Below are positions 35,379-44,144 of a DNA stretch of 64,000 nucleotides, in pieces. The position numbers and the translations under genes are program-made. How positions within the stretch are numbered: the first letter of the stretch is position 1; the number at the start of each line of letters is the position of its first letter. Origin of the DNA: Myxococcales bacterium (GTDB taxonomy: Bacteria; Myxococcota; Myxococcia; Myxococcales; JAJYLH01); NCBI GenBank assembly GCA_021787845.1, contig JAJYLH010000006.1:62001-126000 (forward strand), read 5' to 3'. A model generated the notes under the pieces. That model was not told the origin of the DNA. It saw only the letters and a program-made list of their open reading frames with translations, and ran no database searches.

Positions 35379-36941
35379 ATGCGAAAGTGCGGCGCGATGT
35401 TCCGCCCGCCTTCCGCCGCCGAGGTGCGCGAGCTCGTCTCCGGCCTCGAGCTCCCCGAGCGCTTCTTCATCGGAACCGCCACCAGCGGCTACCAGTGCGA
35501 GGGGGGGTACAACAGCGGTGACGGTCCCCGAAACAACTGGGCGGAATGGGAGCCGCTCCCCGGACGCGAACGCACCGGCTCCACCACGCGCTTCTTCGAT
35601 TTCCCCGAGCGCGACCTGGACCTCGCCCGAGGCCTCGGCCTGAACGCGCACCGGCTGACCCTCGAGTGGGCGCGGCTCGTTCCCGTCCGCGTCCGCATGA
35701 AGCTAGCGGCACCGCCGCCGTGGGACGACGCCGCTCTCACCCGGTACGTCGACATCCTCGCCGGCTGCCGCCAGCGCGGGCTCGAGCCGATCGTCTCCCT
35801 CCACCACTTCACGCACCCCTACTGGCTGGGGCTCGACCCCTGGCTCTCCGACGAGGGGCAAGAGCACTTCTGCTCCCATGTCGAGACGCTCGTCGCGCGC
35901 ATCAACGAGCGGCTGCTCGCCCGAGGCCACGATCCCATCCGCCTTTGGCTGACCGTCAACGAACCGAACGTTCTCGCGCCGGGCACCTACCTCGCACGAT
36001 GGATGCCGTCCGCCTACTCGCTCGACCTGCGCGCGCCCAGCCGGCTGGTTCGGGCTCTCGACGGCCTCTACACCGCCCACGTCCTCGCGTATGGCATCCT
36101 GCACCGCTGGTACGAAGCGAGAGGGCTTAAGCCCCCGAGCGTCAGCTTCAACAACTTCGCCGTCGACTTCTACGAGGGCGACCGGCTCTTCGTCGACCTC
36201 ATCCTCTCGCGCTCGCGCGGGCTGCGCTTCGGCGGCCACTCGCTGCGCGCCGACCTCGTCGACCGCGCGCGCGCACACGCGGCGCTGCTCTCGCCGCTCG
36301 ACGAGGAGGCCCACGCCGCCTCCCCGGAACGATGGCTCGTCGCCCGCACGGTGCGCCGGCTCGGACCGCGCCTGATGCATCCGGGCCGCTTCCCCCGCCT
36401 GCGGCGCGCCGTCGAAGAGAGCGACTACCTGCGCCCGCTCGATTTCGTCGCCTTCGACTACTACGACGCCTCGCTCGCGAACCAGGTGAAGTTCGCCGCT
36501 TCCACCTACGAGCCCTGGGAGTGGTGCGCCTCACCGGAAGGGCTAGAGCTCCTCCTGCGAGCGAACGCGACCGACTCGCTGCCGGTCTTCGTCGCCGAGA
36601 ACGGGATGGCGACCCGCCGGCCCGTCGGCGCTCCCCCGCAGCCCCGGGTGGACGGCATCCGCCGCGACGACTTCGTCCGCGCCCACCTCTTCCACCTGCT
36701 CTCGGCCATCAAGCAGGGGGTCGACGTGATGGGCTACCTGCACTGGTCGTTGACCGACAACTACGAATGGGGCCGGTTCTCGCCCCGGTTCGGGCTCCAT
36801 GCGGTCGACTTCCAGGACCCCGCCCGCCATCGAGACGCGCTGGACGCCTCGGGCGTAAACGCGGCCTCGGCCTACGGGAGAATCGCGCGAGCGATCGTCC
36901 TGCGCGACAAGGAAGCGCTGGCCGTCGCGCTCGCCGGTTGA
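35379..36941 (+). CDS. Glycoside hydrolase family 1 (beta-glucosidase-like)
   Basis: 520 residues from ATG at 35379 (35397 is an alternative; no clear ribosome site for either). GH1 features in order: GTATSGYQCEGG near the N-terminus, acid/base in TVNEPN, substrate loop, nucleophile in FVAENGM, and HWSLTDNYEWGRF near the C-terminus. It should hydrolyse terminal beta-glycosides by a retaining mechanism. No signal peptide, so probably cytosolic. Substrate cannot be told from sequence. Confidence 0.92.
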   Translation: MRKCGAMFRPPSAAEVRELVSGLELPERFFIGTATSGYQCEGGYNSGDGPRNNWAEWEPLPGRERTGSTTRFFDFPERDLDLARGLGLNAHRLTLEWARLVPVRVRMKLAAPPPWDDAALTRYVDILAGCRQRGLEPIVSLHHFTHPYWLGLDPWLSDEGQEHFCSHVETLVARINERLLARGHDPIRLWLTVNEPNVLAPGTYLARWMPSAYSLDLRAPSRLVRALDGLYTAHVLAYGILHRWYEARGLKPPSVSFNNFAVDFYEGDRLFVDLILSRSRGLRFGGHSLRADLVDRARAHAALLSPLDEEAHAASPERWLVARTVRRLGPRLMHPGRFPRLRRAVEESDYLRPLDFVAFDYYDASLANQVKFAASTYEPWEWCASPEGLELLLRANATDSLPVFVAENGMATRRPVGAPPQPRVDGIRRDDFVRAHLFHLLSAIKQGVDVMGYLHWSLTDNYEWGRFSPRFGLHAVDFQDPARHRDALDASGVNAASAYGRIARAIVLRDKEALAVALAG

Positions 36942-36963
36942 AGGGAGCAGGAGCGCTGCCGGG

Positions 36964-37356
36964 CTAATCGATCCGGCACGTGGAGAGGTCGGCGGTGACC
37001 TTCTTCATGCTTCCCTGCTCGATGACCACGTTCGACACGACCGCGCTGCACTTGATCGCGTTGCCTTGCCAGACCTGGACGGTGATGGCGCACTCGTAGT
37101 GCTTGGTCTGGTCCGCGTAGACGTAGACGACGTAGGGCGTCGGGGTCAACCGCGAGATCGGGTACGGGTCGCCGACCGGGTTGATGCCCCCATCCGCCTG
37201 GACCTTGACGTAGAGGCTGTCGAAGTTCGTCCCCGGCACCGCGCTCGGCGGCATCTGAATCACGACTTCCAACCCGGTGTGCCCGCCGCATCCGGGAAGC
37301 AGGAGCGCTCCCGCGAGGACGGCGAGCGCGGCCAAGCGAAGGGGGGTTGGGCGCAT
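36964..37356 (-). CDS. Small hypothetical lipoprotein
   Basis: 130 residues. Signal peptide with lipobox LLPGC, then a compact beta-type domain beginning TGLEVVIQMP with three further cysteines. GAGGAG precedes the ATG at 37356. It follows the TPR-like gene by 8 bases on the same strand, so the two are probably co-transcribed. No family recognised. Confidence 0.75.
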   Translation of the reverse strand: MRPTPLRLAALAVLAGALLLPGCGGHTGLEVVIQMPPSAVPGTNFDSLYVKVQADGGINPVGDPYPISRLTPTPYVVYVYADQTKHYECAITVQVWQGNAIKCSAVVSNVVIEQGSMKKVTADLSTCRID

Positions 37357-37364
37357 GGGGCTCC

Positions 37365-38387
37365 TCACGGCAGGTTCAGGACGCCGATGTGCGGGTCGAG
37401 CGGCTTCGGCTGCGCGGCGATGACGATGGCGGTCACCACTCCGGCCACCACCACCGCGCCGCCGGTGATGGTGTACCAGCGCCGCCACCAGGGCGTCCCC
37501 GCGCTCACCCTGGGCAGCGGCGGCGGTGCCGGGGGGCGACTGTGGATCTCCAGTGCGGCGAGGTTCAGGTTCTTCGTCGCCTGCGAGGTGATTCGCAGCG
37601 TTCTGGGCGAGCTCGCATCGCCGTTCGAGTCGAGGGTCTTGCCGCTCGCGTCCTCGGCGGAGACGAAGTAGTCGACCACGTAGTCGTCCGTCACCCCCGG
37701 CGGGGCGAGCAGGGTCGGGTCGTCGATGTACGCCGTCCAGCGGCCGTCCTGCCCGGCTTGCATCGGCTCGGTCGTCCAGCCTCCGGTGTCGTGGCCCTTC
37801 AAGTGGAGCGAGAGGGACGCCACCTGGCCTTTCGGGTCGCGCGCGCGGGCCCGGATGCGCACCGGCAGACCAGGAGGGCTCATGTCGGGCGCGTCGACCA
37901 GGACCAGCGCGTGCTCGCTCTTCAAGTCGCTCAGGAGCTCCTGCACCGGGTCGGACGCGTTCTCGTAGAGCGCGGCGTCCGGGTCGCGGTGGAGGACGTA
38001 GAGCATCAGCTTGCGCGCGGCGGCCTTGTCCGGATGGCGCTTCATCAAGAGCGCCTCCGAACGAACCGCCGCGATCTCGGTGACGGTCCGGTCGGTGTTG
38101 CCGGGGAGGCTTTCGGCGACGTCGAGCTGCCGGAGCGCCGCCTCCGCGCGTCCGAGCGCCAACAGCCGCTTGGCAGACTCGAGATCCTGGTTCTTCGGCG
38201 GCGCCGCCGGTGCCGCGGGCGCGGAAGCCTGGGGGACGGCAGCGGTCTTGCCAGGAGCCGGCGCTGTCGGGGGCCCGCTGGGCTTCGCCCCCTCGGCACG
38301 AGCGGCGGACCCGAGGGCGACCGCGAGCACGAGCGGGAGAACGGCCGGCAGACCCCAGGGCTGGCGCTTCATGGCGGGGCGCATCAT
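37365..38387 (-). CDS. Secreted repeat/Ig-like protein with C-terminal TM helix
   Basis: 340 residues. Three possible ATGs near the start; MKRQPWGLP at 38372 begins the clearest signal peptide. A proline/alanine linker leads to a helical TPR-like region (about 65-145), then a beta domain with ARARDPKGQVASLSLHL and DYFVSAEDASGK, like domains that evaluate physical effect vectors in myxobacterial envelope proteins. A membrane helix (TITGGAVVVAGVVTAIVIAA) lies near the C-terminus. Function unknown; likely partner of the small lipoprotein downstream. Confidence 0.75.
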   Translation of the reverse strand: MMRPAMKRQPWGLPAVLPLVLAVALGSAARAEGAKPSGPPTAPAPGKTAAVPQASAPAAPAAPPKNQDLESAKRLLALGRAEAALRQLDVAESLPGNTDRTVTEIAAVRSEALLMKRHPDKAAARKLMLYVLHRDPDAALYENASDPVQELLSDLKSEHALVLVDAPDMSPPGLPVRIRARARDPKGQVASLSLHLKGHDTGGWTTEPMQAGQDGRWTAYIDDPTLLAPPGVTDDYVVDYFVSAEDASGKTLDSNGDASSPRTLRITSQATKNLNLAALEIHSRPPAPPPLPRVSAGTPWWRRWYTITGGAVVVAGVVTAIVIAAQPKPLDPHIGVLNLP

Positions 38388-38462
38388 GCCTTTGGGCCCG
38401 CACCGATGGCAATCGGCGGGAACGGCTTGGCGGGTTCACCGCGCCAGTCCACCTGGGCAACG

Positions 38463-38482
38463 CCGCTCATCCCGAGCGGTCG
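38463..38482. repeat. REP-like half element
   Basis: CCGCTCATCCCGAGCGGTCG matches one arm of the dispersed palindrome family; the second arm is not evident. Confidence 0.5.
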
Positions 38483-38605
38483 GGAGCTCGAGCCAGGCGC
38501 GATCAACCGGACAACCAGGCCGGCTCTCTGATGCGCCCTTTTTTCAGGCAGGCTGGCGGTCGCCGGACGGTGGGATCTCGTTCCGGCGGGGCGGGCGCGT
38601 GCTCG

Positions 38606-38992
38606 TCACGAGCGCGAGCGGGAGGGCTTCTTCGCTTTCAGCGCCCGGACGATGCCTTCGCGCCGGGGGTTCGGCTGGGCGGCGGCAACGGGCGGCACCG
38701 CCACCTGCGCGTGCGGGTCGGGACGCACCTGCGTCTGCCGTTCGCGCCACTGGCGCAGGAGCTCCAGCTCCAGCGAGAGCAGCTTCTCCCGCGAGTCCGG
38801 GTGGTCCTGGCCCACCCGCTCGAGCACGACCGGGCGCGGTACCATCGCGCCGCTGCGCATGCGCAGGACCTTCTCCTCGTCGGCTGCCAGCTCGGGCGTC
38901 GCGCGGGCGAGCGCCCGGCGAACCGCCGCGTTCGACAGCGTCCGGCTCTGGGCGCGGGACTCGACCGTTTCGTGGCCGGGCTTCTTGGGCAT
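38606..38992 (-). CDS. Small hypothetical protein with ADEEKVLRMRSG motif
   Basis: 128 residues from ATG at 38992, which has GAGGAG 9 bases upstream; an earlier ATG at 39076 would add 28 residues. A helical core with ELAADEEKVLRMRSGAMV and LLSLELELLRQWRERQ, then a basic tail. The EEKVLRMRxG element resembles the loop of sigma-70 region 4, and I believe similar short proteins occur in myxobacteria, but I cannot name a family. Cytosolic. Confidence 0.55.
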   Translation of the reverse strand: MPKKPGHETVESRAQSRTLSNAAVRRALARATPELAADEEKVLRMRSGAMVPRPVVLERVGQDHPDSREKLLSLELELLRQWRERQTQVRPDPHAQVAVPPVAAAQPNPRREGIVRALKAKKPSRSRS

Positions 38993-39434
38993 GGACCGTC
39001 GCTCCTCGATGGCGGGCGGCCGCTCCAAAGCCGGCCTGGCCTTCCACCCGCCGGCCGGGCGCCCTCGCTTCGCCACGAGCTGCCCGGCTCGTTCGTCACT
39101 CTACCGACTTCCCGTCGGCCCGCAATTTTTCGGCCACGCTTGGGCCATCGGGCAGACCAGAAGCACAGGCATGCTAGCGGCGAGCGATCGGCGGTCAACT
39201 TTTCGGCGGGATGCCCAGCGCTCTCGCCTCTCAGCGCGGGCCTGACGCCCGCAACCCGAACCGCAGTGGTCGACCGCTTCAGACCGATCGGTCGGATCGG
39301 TCCGATCGGTCTGATCGACGAGCGCGCCGATGGGTGAAGCGAGCGGAGCTCATCGGCGAGCGCCGCGACGATGGGTTTCGCCCTCGCGCCACCCATCCCG
39401 CGAGTTGGCGCGGCGCGTGCCTTTCGCGGCTGGC
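38993..39434. other. Intergenic region with CCGATCGGTC palindrome
   Basis: 442 bases. The only structure seen is the palindrome at 39279-39314; the rest has no credible reading frame. Confidence 0.45.
39279..39314. repeat. CCGATCGGTC-family palindrome, copy 2
   Basis: Perfect 13-base arms TCAGACCGATCGG and CCGATCGGTCTGA around a 10-base centre. It lies about 120 bases beyond the stop of the lipoprotein gene that ends at 39435 (minus). Confidence 0.88.
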
Positions 39435-40457
39435 TCAGGGTCCGGGAGGGGTGCCGATGCCCGGCGGTGCTGCCGTTCCCCCGTCCGGGTTCGCCGTCCC
39501 GATTCCGAGAAACCAGAGGGGGTCGTTCGGCGTCTGCGGCAACTTCTCCGCGACGATCTTCGCCGGCGGCTCGACATGGATCGTCCGATCGAGCGCGACC
39601 GAGAAGGTCAGGTCGTAGGTCAGCGTCGCCGTCGGCTCGGCCGGGAGGCCGGGAACCGAAAAGGTCGCGTGCGCACTCGCCGCGAGGACCACGCCGGTCG
39701 CCCGGTCGACTTCGATTTCGCCGGTGGCGCTCTCCGGCACCCGGTGCTGTTCGAATCGCAGCCGGCGAGCGGTGTCCGGGTCCGGTCCCGGATGGTCGGC
39801 GCCGTCCGGCGAGCGCCACTTGCCGTACACCACCGGCGGCAGGCCGGCGCGCCCCTCCGGGGACCCCCAGGGCTTGCCCAGCTCGAGGGCGAATCGCGCG
39901 ACCGGCCGCCCGTCGTGGCTCCCGTCGCCCAGCGGCGACAGGTGCAGCCGCCCGTCGCACAGCTCGTCGAGGGTCGAGAGCGCTGCCGTGGAGCGATTTC
40001 GCCAGACGTCGCGCGCCGCCTGGTCCAGCCGACGAGCGTGGAACGGTCCGTAGCGGCTCTTCGCGTAGGCCTTCCCGCCGACGAAGACGACTTCCAGCCC
40101 CGCGTCCTGGTCGTTGGTCTCGATCGCGCGAAAGGCGCCGGTCGCGTCGGCGAACAGCTCGTCCCGCTCGCTCAAGGAGACGGTCTTCCCCGGCCGCGTC
40201 CAGGTGAAGCCGAGGCGGGTGACGGCGTGTTGCGGGCCGGCCCGGCGGATCGCCTCCAGCCGATCCATCCGCACGATGTGCCGGAAGACGGCGTGGTTCG
40301 TCGGCGCCTCGGCGACCGGAATCCTCTTGCGGGCGCGCAGAACGTCCGGCGGCGGGCCCTGTGGCGAGAAGATGCGCTTTCCCGCCTCCTCGTTGACGCG
40401 GCTCGTGCACCCGACGGCGATGGCAGCAAGAAGGAGAACGAGTCGGCTGGCGCGCAT
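39435..40457 (-). CDS. Hypothetical lipoprotein
   Basis: 340 residues from ATG at 40457. Lipobox AVGC. Body with RIPVAEAPTNHAVFRHIVR, VVFVGGKAYAKSRYGPF and EIEVDRATGVVLAASAHATF, which reads like a LolA/LppX-type or outer-membrane-lipoprotein beta fold that tests residual lipid or probe state, but this is not certain. The tail is glycine/proline-rich. Lies 109 bases behind the methyltransferase gene, same strand. Confidence 0.75.
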   Translation of the reverse strand: MRASRLVLLLAAIAVGCTSRVNEEAGKRIFSPQGPPPDVLRARKRIPVAEAPTNHAVFRHIVRMDRLEAIRRAGPQHAVTRLGFTWTRPGKTVSLSERDELFADATGAFRAIETNDQDAGLEVVFVGGKAYAKSRYGPFHARRLDQAARDVWRNRSTAALSTLDELCDGRLHLSPLGDGSHDGRPVARFALELGKPWGSPEGRAGLPPVVYGKWRSPDGADHPGPDPDTARRLRFEQHRVPESATGEIEVDRATGVVLAASAHATFSVPGLPAEPTATLTYDLTFSVALDRTIHVEPPAKIVAEKLPQTPNDPLWFLGIGTANPDGGTAAPPGIGTPPGP

Positions 40458-40566
40458 GCGGCGGGTGAACCTATCCGTCCAGCCCCGGAAAGCAAAGGGC
40501 CCGCGCGGCACGGCGTAACGACCCGACGGAGAGCCGGCCGGCCGGCCTCGTCGAGCCCCGCCCGAA

Positions 40567-41232
40567 TCAGCGCGTGGCGCGCAGGAGCACGCCACCCGAG
40601 AGCAGCTCGCGCACCAGCCACCGCCGCGCGAGATGCCGGTTCTCCAGGCGGTTCCAGAGCCCCCGGCGCTCGACGACGCGCAGCCCCGCACGCTCCAGGA
40701 GCTCCGCGACGTCCCGGGAGGTGAAGTAGTGCAGGTGCCCGCCGTCGACGCCGAAGTCGTCGCCGCTGGTGCGCGGGCCGCGGCCGGCGAGGGCGATCCG
40801 CGCGAGCTGCCGGATCGATCTCGCGTTCGGCGTCGTGACGACCGCCTGGCCGCCGGGCTGGAGCATCCGCGCGATCTCGCGCACGAGCCGCGCCGGGTCG
40901 ACCAGGTGCTCGACCACGTCGAGGCAGAGAATCGCGTCGAAGTGCGCGTCGGGGTACGGGAGCGCTTCCGCTTCCAGGTCGACCCGGGCGACCCGGGTCC
41001 CCCGCGCGCGCGCCCGCTCCAGCGCGGCCTCGGTGCCGTCTACCCCGTGCACCTCGGCGAAATCTGGCGCGAGAAGCTCATGGCCGAGCCCCTGGCCGCA
41101 GCCGATGTCCAGGACGCGCCGGCCGGGCCGCAGACCCTCGACGGCAGCGCTGAACCTCAGAGGCACCGCTCTCGGGGGGATTTCGAGCTTCGAGCGCCAC
41201 AGCTCGTCGTAGGTCCTGGCTTCCCGCGCCAT
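40567..41232 (-). CDS. Class I SAM-dependent methyltransferase
   Basis: 221 residues. SAM motif I VLDIGCGQG, acidic motif II GVDGTEAALERA, motif IV DAILCLDVVEHL and the post-motif LQPGGQAVVTTPN identify a Methyltransf_11-type enzyme. The HLHYFTSRDVAELLERAG segment is common in methyltransferases found with glycan or polyketide genes. Divergent from a glycosyltransferase. Substrate unknown. Confidence 0.88.
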   Translation of the reverse strand: MAREARTYDELWRSKLEIPPRAVPLRFSAAVEGLRPGRRVLDIGCGQGLGHELLAPDFAEVHGVDGTEAALERARARGTRVARVDLEAEALPYPDAHFDAILCLDVVEHLVDPARLVREIARMLQPGGQAVVTTPNARSIRQLARIALAGRGPRTSGDDFGVDGGHLHYFTSRDVAELLERAGLRVVERRGLWNRLENRHLARRWLVRELLSGGVLLRATR

Positions 41233-41460
41233 GCGCGGAGAATAGCCTGACCCCTGGTTCGTCGAGCGCGCGCGTCGCCGGCCCCGGCGAAGCCCAGCTT
41301 GTCGTCGAGGATGCACCGGTCGGTCTTCGCCGCGCCCGGAGGAGTGTCGGGGCTAACCTCGCGGGCGGGCGGCGTGTCGCGGCTCGTCAGGGAGGCGCTT
41401 GACCCCGGCGCGGGAAAGAGACCACAACGGAGGTCCACGCCGGACGTCTCAGGGAGCTTG

Positions 41461-42558
41461 ATGAAGCTCGCCATCAACGGGAGGTTCCTGACCCAACGCA
41501 TCACCGGCGTCCAGCGTTACGCGCGCGAAATCGTCGGCGCTCTCGACGGCCTGCTGGGACGCGGCGACATCGACGCGAGCCGGTGGGAAATCGACCTGTT
41601 GTCGCCCAAGGGAGCGCTCGACGTGCCGCGACTGACCCACATCCGCCACCGCGAGGTGGGCCGGCTGACCGGCCACGCCTGGGAGCAGCTCGACCTGCCC
41701 CGCGCCATGCGCGCCGACGTTTTATTCTGCCCCGGTAATACCGCGCCGCTCGCCTCGCTCGCGGGCTCGACCCGGATGGTCGTCACGGTGCACGACCTGT
41801 CGTACGCGTACTTTCCGCAGGCGTACACCCGGGCCTTTCGGGTCGCCTACGGCACGCTGATGCCGACCGTGCTCCGACTGGCCGACAGGGTGATCACGGT
41901 CTCCGAGTCGGAGAAGCGGGCGATCGCCGAGCGGTATCCGTTCGCCGGCGGGCGGCTGGTCGCCATCCAGAACGGAGGGCTTCCCGGGGGCACCCGCTCC
42001 GACGCGCCGGCGCCGCCGCGTTCGCATGCGCTTTACGTCGGCGCCCTCTCGAAGCGGAAGAACTTCCCAGGAGCGCTTCAGGCTGCCATCCGGCTGAACT
42101 TGGAGCGCGAGCTGCCGTTCGTCTTCGTCGGCGCGCAGCCGAGCGGCTTCCACCAGGTGACCACCGACGTTCCCGCGCATCTCACGGGCCGCATCACCTT
42201 CACCGGCCAGATCGACCGGGTGGACGAGACCCTCCGGTGGTACCGGTCGGCGTTGTGCCTCGTCTTCCCCTCCTTCTACGAAGCGTCGCCGCTGCCCCCC
42301 ATCGAAGCGATGGCCTGTGGCTGCCCGGTGATCGCCTCGTGCATTCCCTCCCTCGTCGAACGGTGCGGCGATGCGGCGCTCTACTGCGACGCGGGCGACG
42401 TCGAAAGCATCGTGCAAGCCGTCCGCCGCATCGCCGACGAGCCGGACCTGCGGCAATCGCTGGTCGAGCGGGGCCTCGAGCGGGCCCGCCGCTTCACCTG
42501 GGAAGCTTGCGCGCGCCAGACTTTCGAGGTGCTCCAGCGGGTCGCGACCGCGGGCTGA
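41461..42558 (+). CDS. Glycosyltransferase family 4
   Basis: 365 residues. GT-B fold: N-terminal GRFLTQRITGVQRYAREIV, HDLSYAYFPQAYT, VITVSESEKRAI, and the C-terminal donor site YVGALSKRKN...LVFPSFYEASPLPPIEAMACGCPVI with the EX7E-type glutamates. Transfers a sugar from a nucleotide donor, probably for a surface polysaccharide. AGGGAG upstream of the ATG. Stand-alone gene; no other capsule genes are adjacent. Confidence 0.92.
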   Translation: MKLAINGRFLTQRITGVQRYAREIVGALDGLLGRGDIDASRWEIDLLSPKGALDVPRLTHIRHREVGRLTGHAWEQLDLPRAMRADVLFCPGNTAPLASLAGSTRMVVTVHDLSYAYFPQAYTRAFRVAYGTLMPTVLRLADRVITVSESEKRAIAERYPFAGGRLVAIQNGGLPGGTRSDAPAPPRSHALYVGALSKRKNFPGALQAAIRLNLERELPFVFVGAQPSGFHQVTTDVPAHLTGRITFTGQIDRVDETLRWYRSALCLVFPSFYEASPLPPIEAMACGCPVIASCIPSLVERCGDAALYCDAGDVESIVQAVRRIADEPDLRQSLVERGLERARRFTWEACARQTFEVLQRVATAG

Positions 42559-42588
42559 CCCTGGCGGCGGCCCGCCCAGTTCCCGGCC

Positions 42589-42629
42589 CTCCGACGAGCG
42601 ATCGGACCGATCGGTCGGATCCGTCGGAG
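42589..42629. repeat. CCGATCGGTC-family palindrome, copy 3
   Basis: Outer arms CTCCGACG (42589) and CGTCGGAG enclose GATCGGACCGATCGGTCGGATC. It lies between the convergent glycosyltransferase and argD stops, where a bidirectional terminator would be expected. Confidence 0.8.
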
Positions 42630-42698
42630 CGGTCCTGGGGAGCGCCGGCGAGGGCCGCCCCCTCGCCGAACAGCCGCTCAGGCCTTGCCCCCGCCCAG

Positions 42699-43892
42699 TC
42701 ACGCCGTCCGAATCGCCTCCGCCAGGCGCTGCACGCCCTCGTCGATGTCGCCGTCGGAGACGAGCAGGCTCGGGGCCAGCCGAATCACCCGGTCGCCGAT
42801 GGCGTTGACGAGGAGCGAAAGGTCGCGCGCGCGCGCAAGCACGCGGGACGCGCGGTCGTCCGCGAGCTGGAGGCCGACCCACATCCCCCGGCCGCGCACC
42901 TGCTCGACGAGACCGCCGCTATCGGCCTTGAGCGCTTCGAGCCCCCGCCAGAGCCGCTGGGCACCTAGAGCGCCGCGGACGAGCGCGCCGTTCTCCAACT
43001 CGTCGTAGACCGCCACCGCCGCCGAACAGGTGACCGGGTTTCCGCCGAACGTCGAAGCGTGGGTGCCGGGCTGGAACACCCGGGCGACGCGCTCCTTCGC
43101 GAGCAGCGCCCCGATGGGCAGGCCATTGCCCAGGCTCTTCGCCAGCGTGAAGACGTCCGGCTCCACGTTCTCCCACTCGAAGCTAAAGAGCTTGCCGGTC
43201 CGGCCCATCCCGCCCTGGACCTCGTCGAAGACGAGCAGGAGGCCGCGTTCGTCGGCGAGCTTTCGCAGCCCTGCGATGAAGCCCGGCGGCGGCACCCGGA
43301 CGCCCGCCTCGCCCTGGATGCACTCGACGAGGATAGCGGCAGTGCTCTCGCCCACCGCCGCGGTGAACGCCGCGAGGTCGCCGAACGGCAGGTGCTTGAA
43401 GCCCTCCGGGAGCGGTTCGAACCCCCGGTGGTACTTCGGCTGTCCGGTCGCCGCGAGGGCACCCATCGTGCGGCCGTGGAACGACTGCTCGGCGCAGAGG
43501 ATTTCGAACCGCTCCGGATGCCCGTTCTCTCGCTGCCACTTGCGCACGAGCTTGAGCGCCCCTTCGTTCGCCTCCGCGCCCGAGTTGCAGAAGAACGCCC
43601 GCTCGGCGTGGCCGTCCGAGACCAGCCGCTCGGCGAGCTCGACCTGCGGCTCGGTGTAGACGAGGTTCGAGGCATGCCAGAGCTCTTGAAGCTGCGCCTC
43701 GACCGCGCGGCGCACCGCCGGATGGTTGTGGCCGAGCGCGCAGGTCGCGATGCCGCCGAGGAAGTCGAGGTACTCCTTGCCGTCGGCGTCCCACACCCTC
43801 GAGCCGAGGCCACGCACGAGCGCGATCGGCGCCTGGCGGTAGTTCGGGAAGAGCACCTGCTTCGCGCGTTCGGCGATCGACGCGTTGGACAT
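42699..43892 (-). CDS. argD: Acetylornithine/succinylornithine aminotransferase family
   Basis: 397 residues. Class III aminotransferase signatures: FLGGIATCALGHNHPAV, FCNSGAEANEGALKL, SFHGRTMGALAATGQ, LLVFDEVQGGMGRTGKLF, and the PLP lysine in FTLAKSLGNGLPIGA. Reaction: acetylornithine plus 2-oxoglutarate to the semialdehyde and glutamate. No other arginine gene is adjacent. Related omega-transaminases share these motifs, so the substrate is likely but not proven. Confidence 0.9.
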   Translation of the reverse strand: MSNASIAERAKQVLFPNYRQAPIALVRGLGSRVWDADGKEYLDFLGGIATCALGHNHPAVRRAVEAQLQELWHASNLVYTEPQVELAERLVSDGHAERAFFCNSGAEANEGALKLVRKWQRENGHPERFEILCAEQSFHGRTMGALAATGQPKYHRGFEPLPEGFKHLPFGDLAAFTAAVGESTAAILVECIQGEAGVRVPPPGFIAGLRKLADERGLLLVFDEVQGGMGRTGKLFSFEWENVEPDVFTLAKSLGNGLPIGALLAKERVARVFQPGTHASTFGGNPVTCSAAVAVYDELENGALVRGALGAQRLWRGLEALKADSGGLVEQVRGRGMWVGLQLADDRASRVLARARDLSLLVNAIGDRVIRLAPSLLVSDGDIDEGVQRLAEAIRTA

Positions 43893-44144
43893 CGAGGATG
43901 GACCTCCGTGAGTCGGCCGCCGGCCTTATAGCGCGGCCGCGTCCGCCGGCAGGAAGACGCCTGCCCGGTGGACCCGCCGAGCGCGATCGTCGGAGCCGCC
44001 GCGAGTTCCGGCGGCCGCTGCCCCGTGAGTACCCGAGCACCTGCGGGCTTCGGTTCCGATTTCGGGTCGGTGAATCGGTTCCTCGGGGCCGGAAATAGAG
44101 CCTAGAGGGGTGCCGCTGGACGGAACCGGCGCCGGTGGGCTTTC

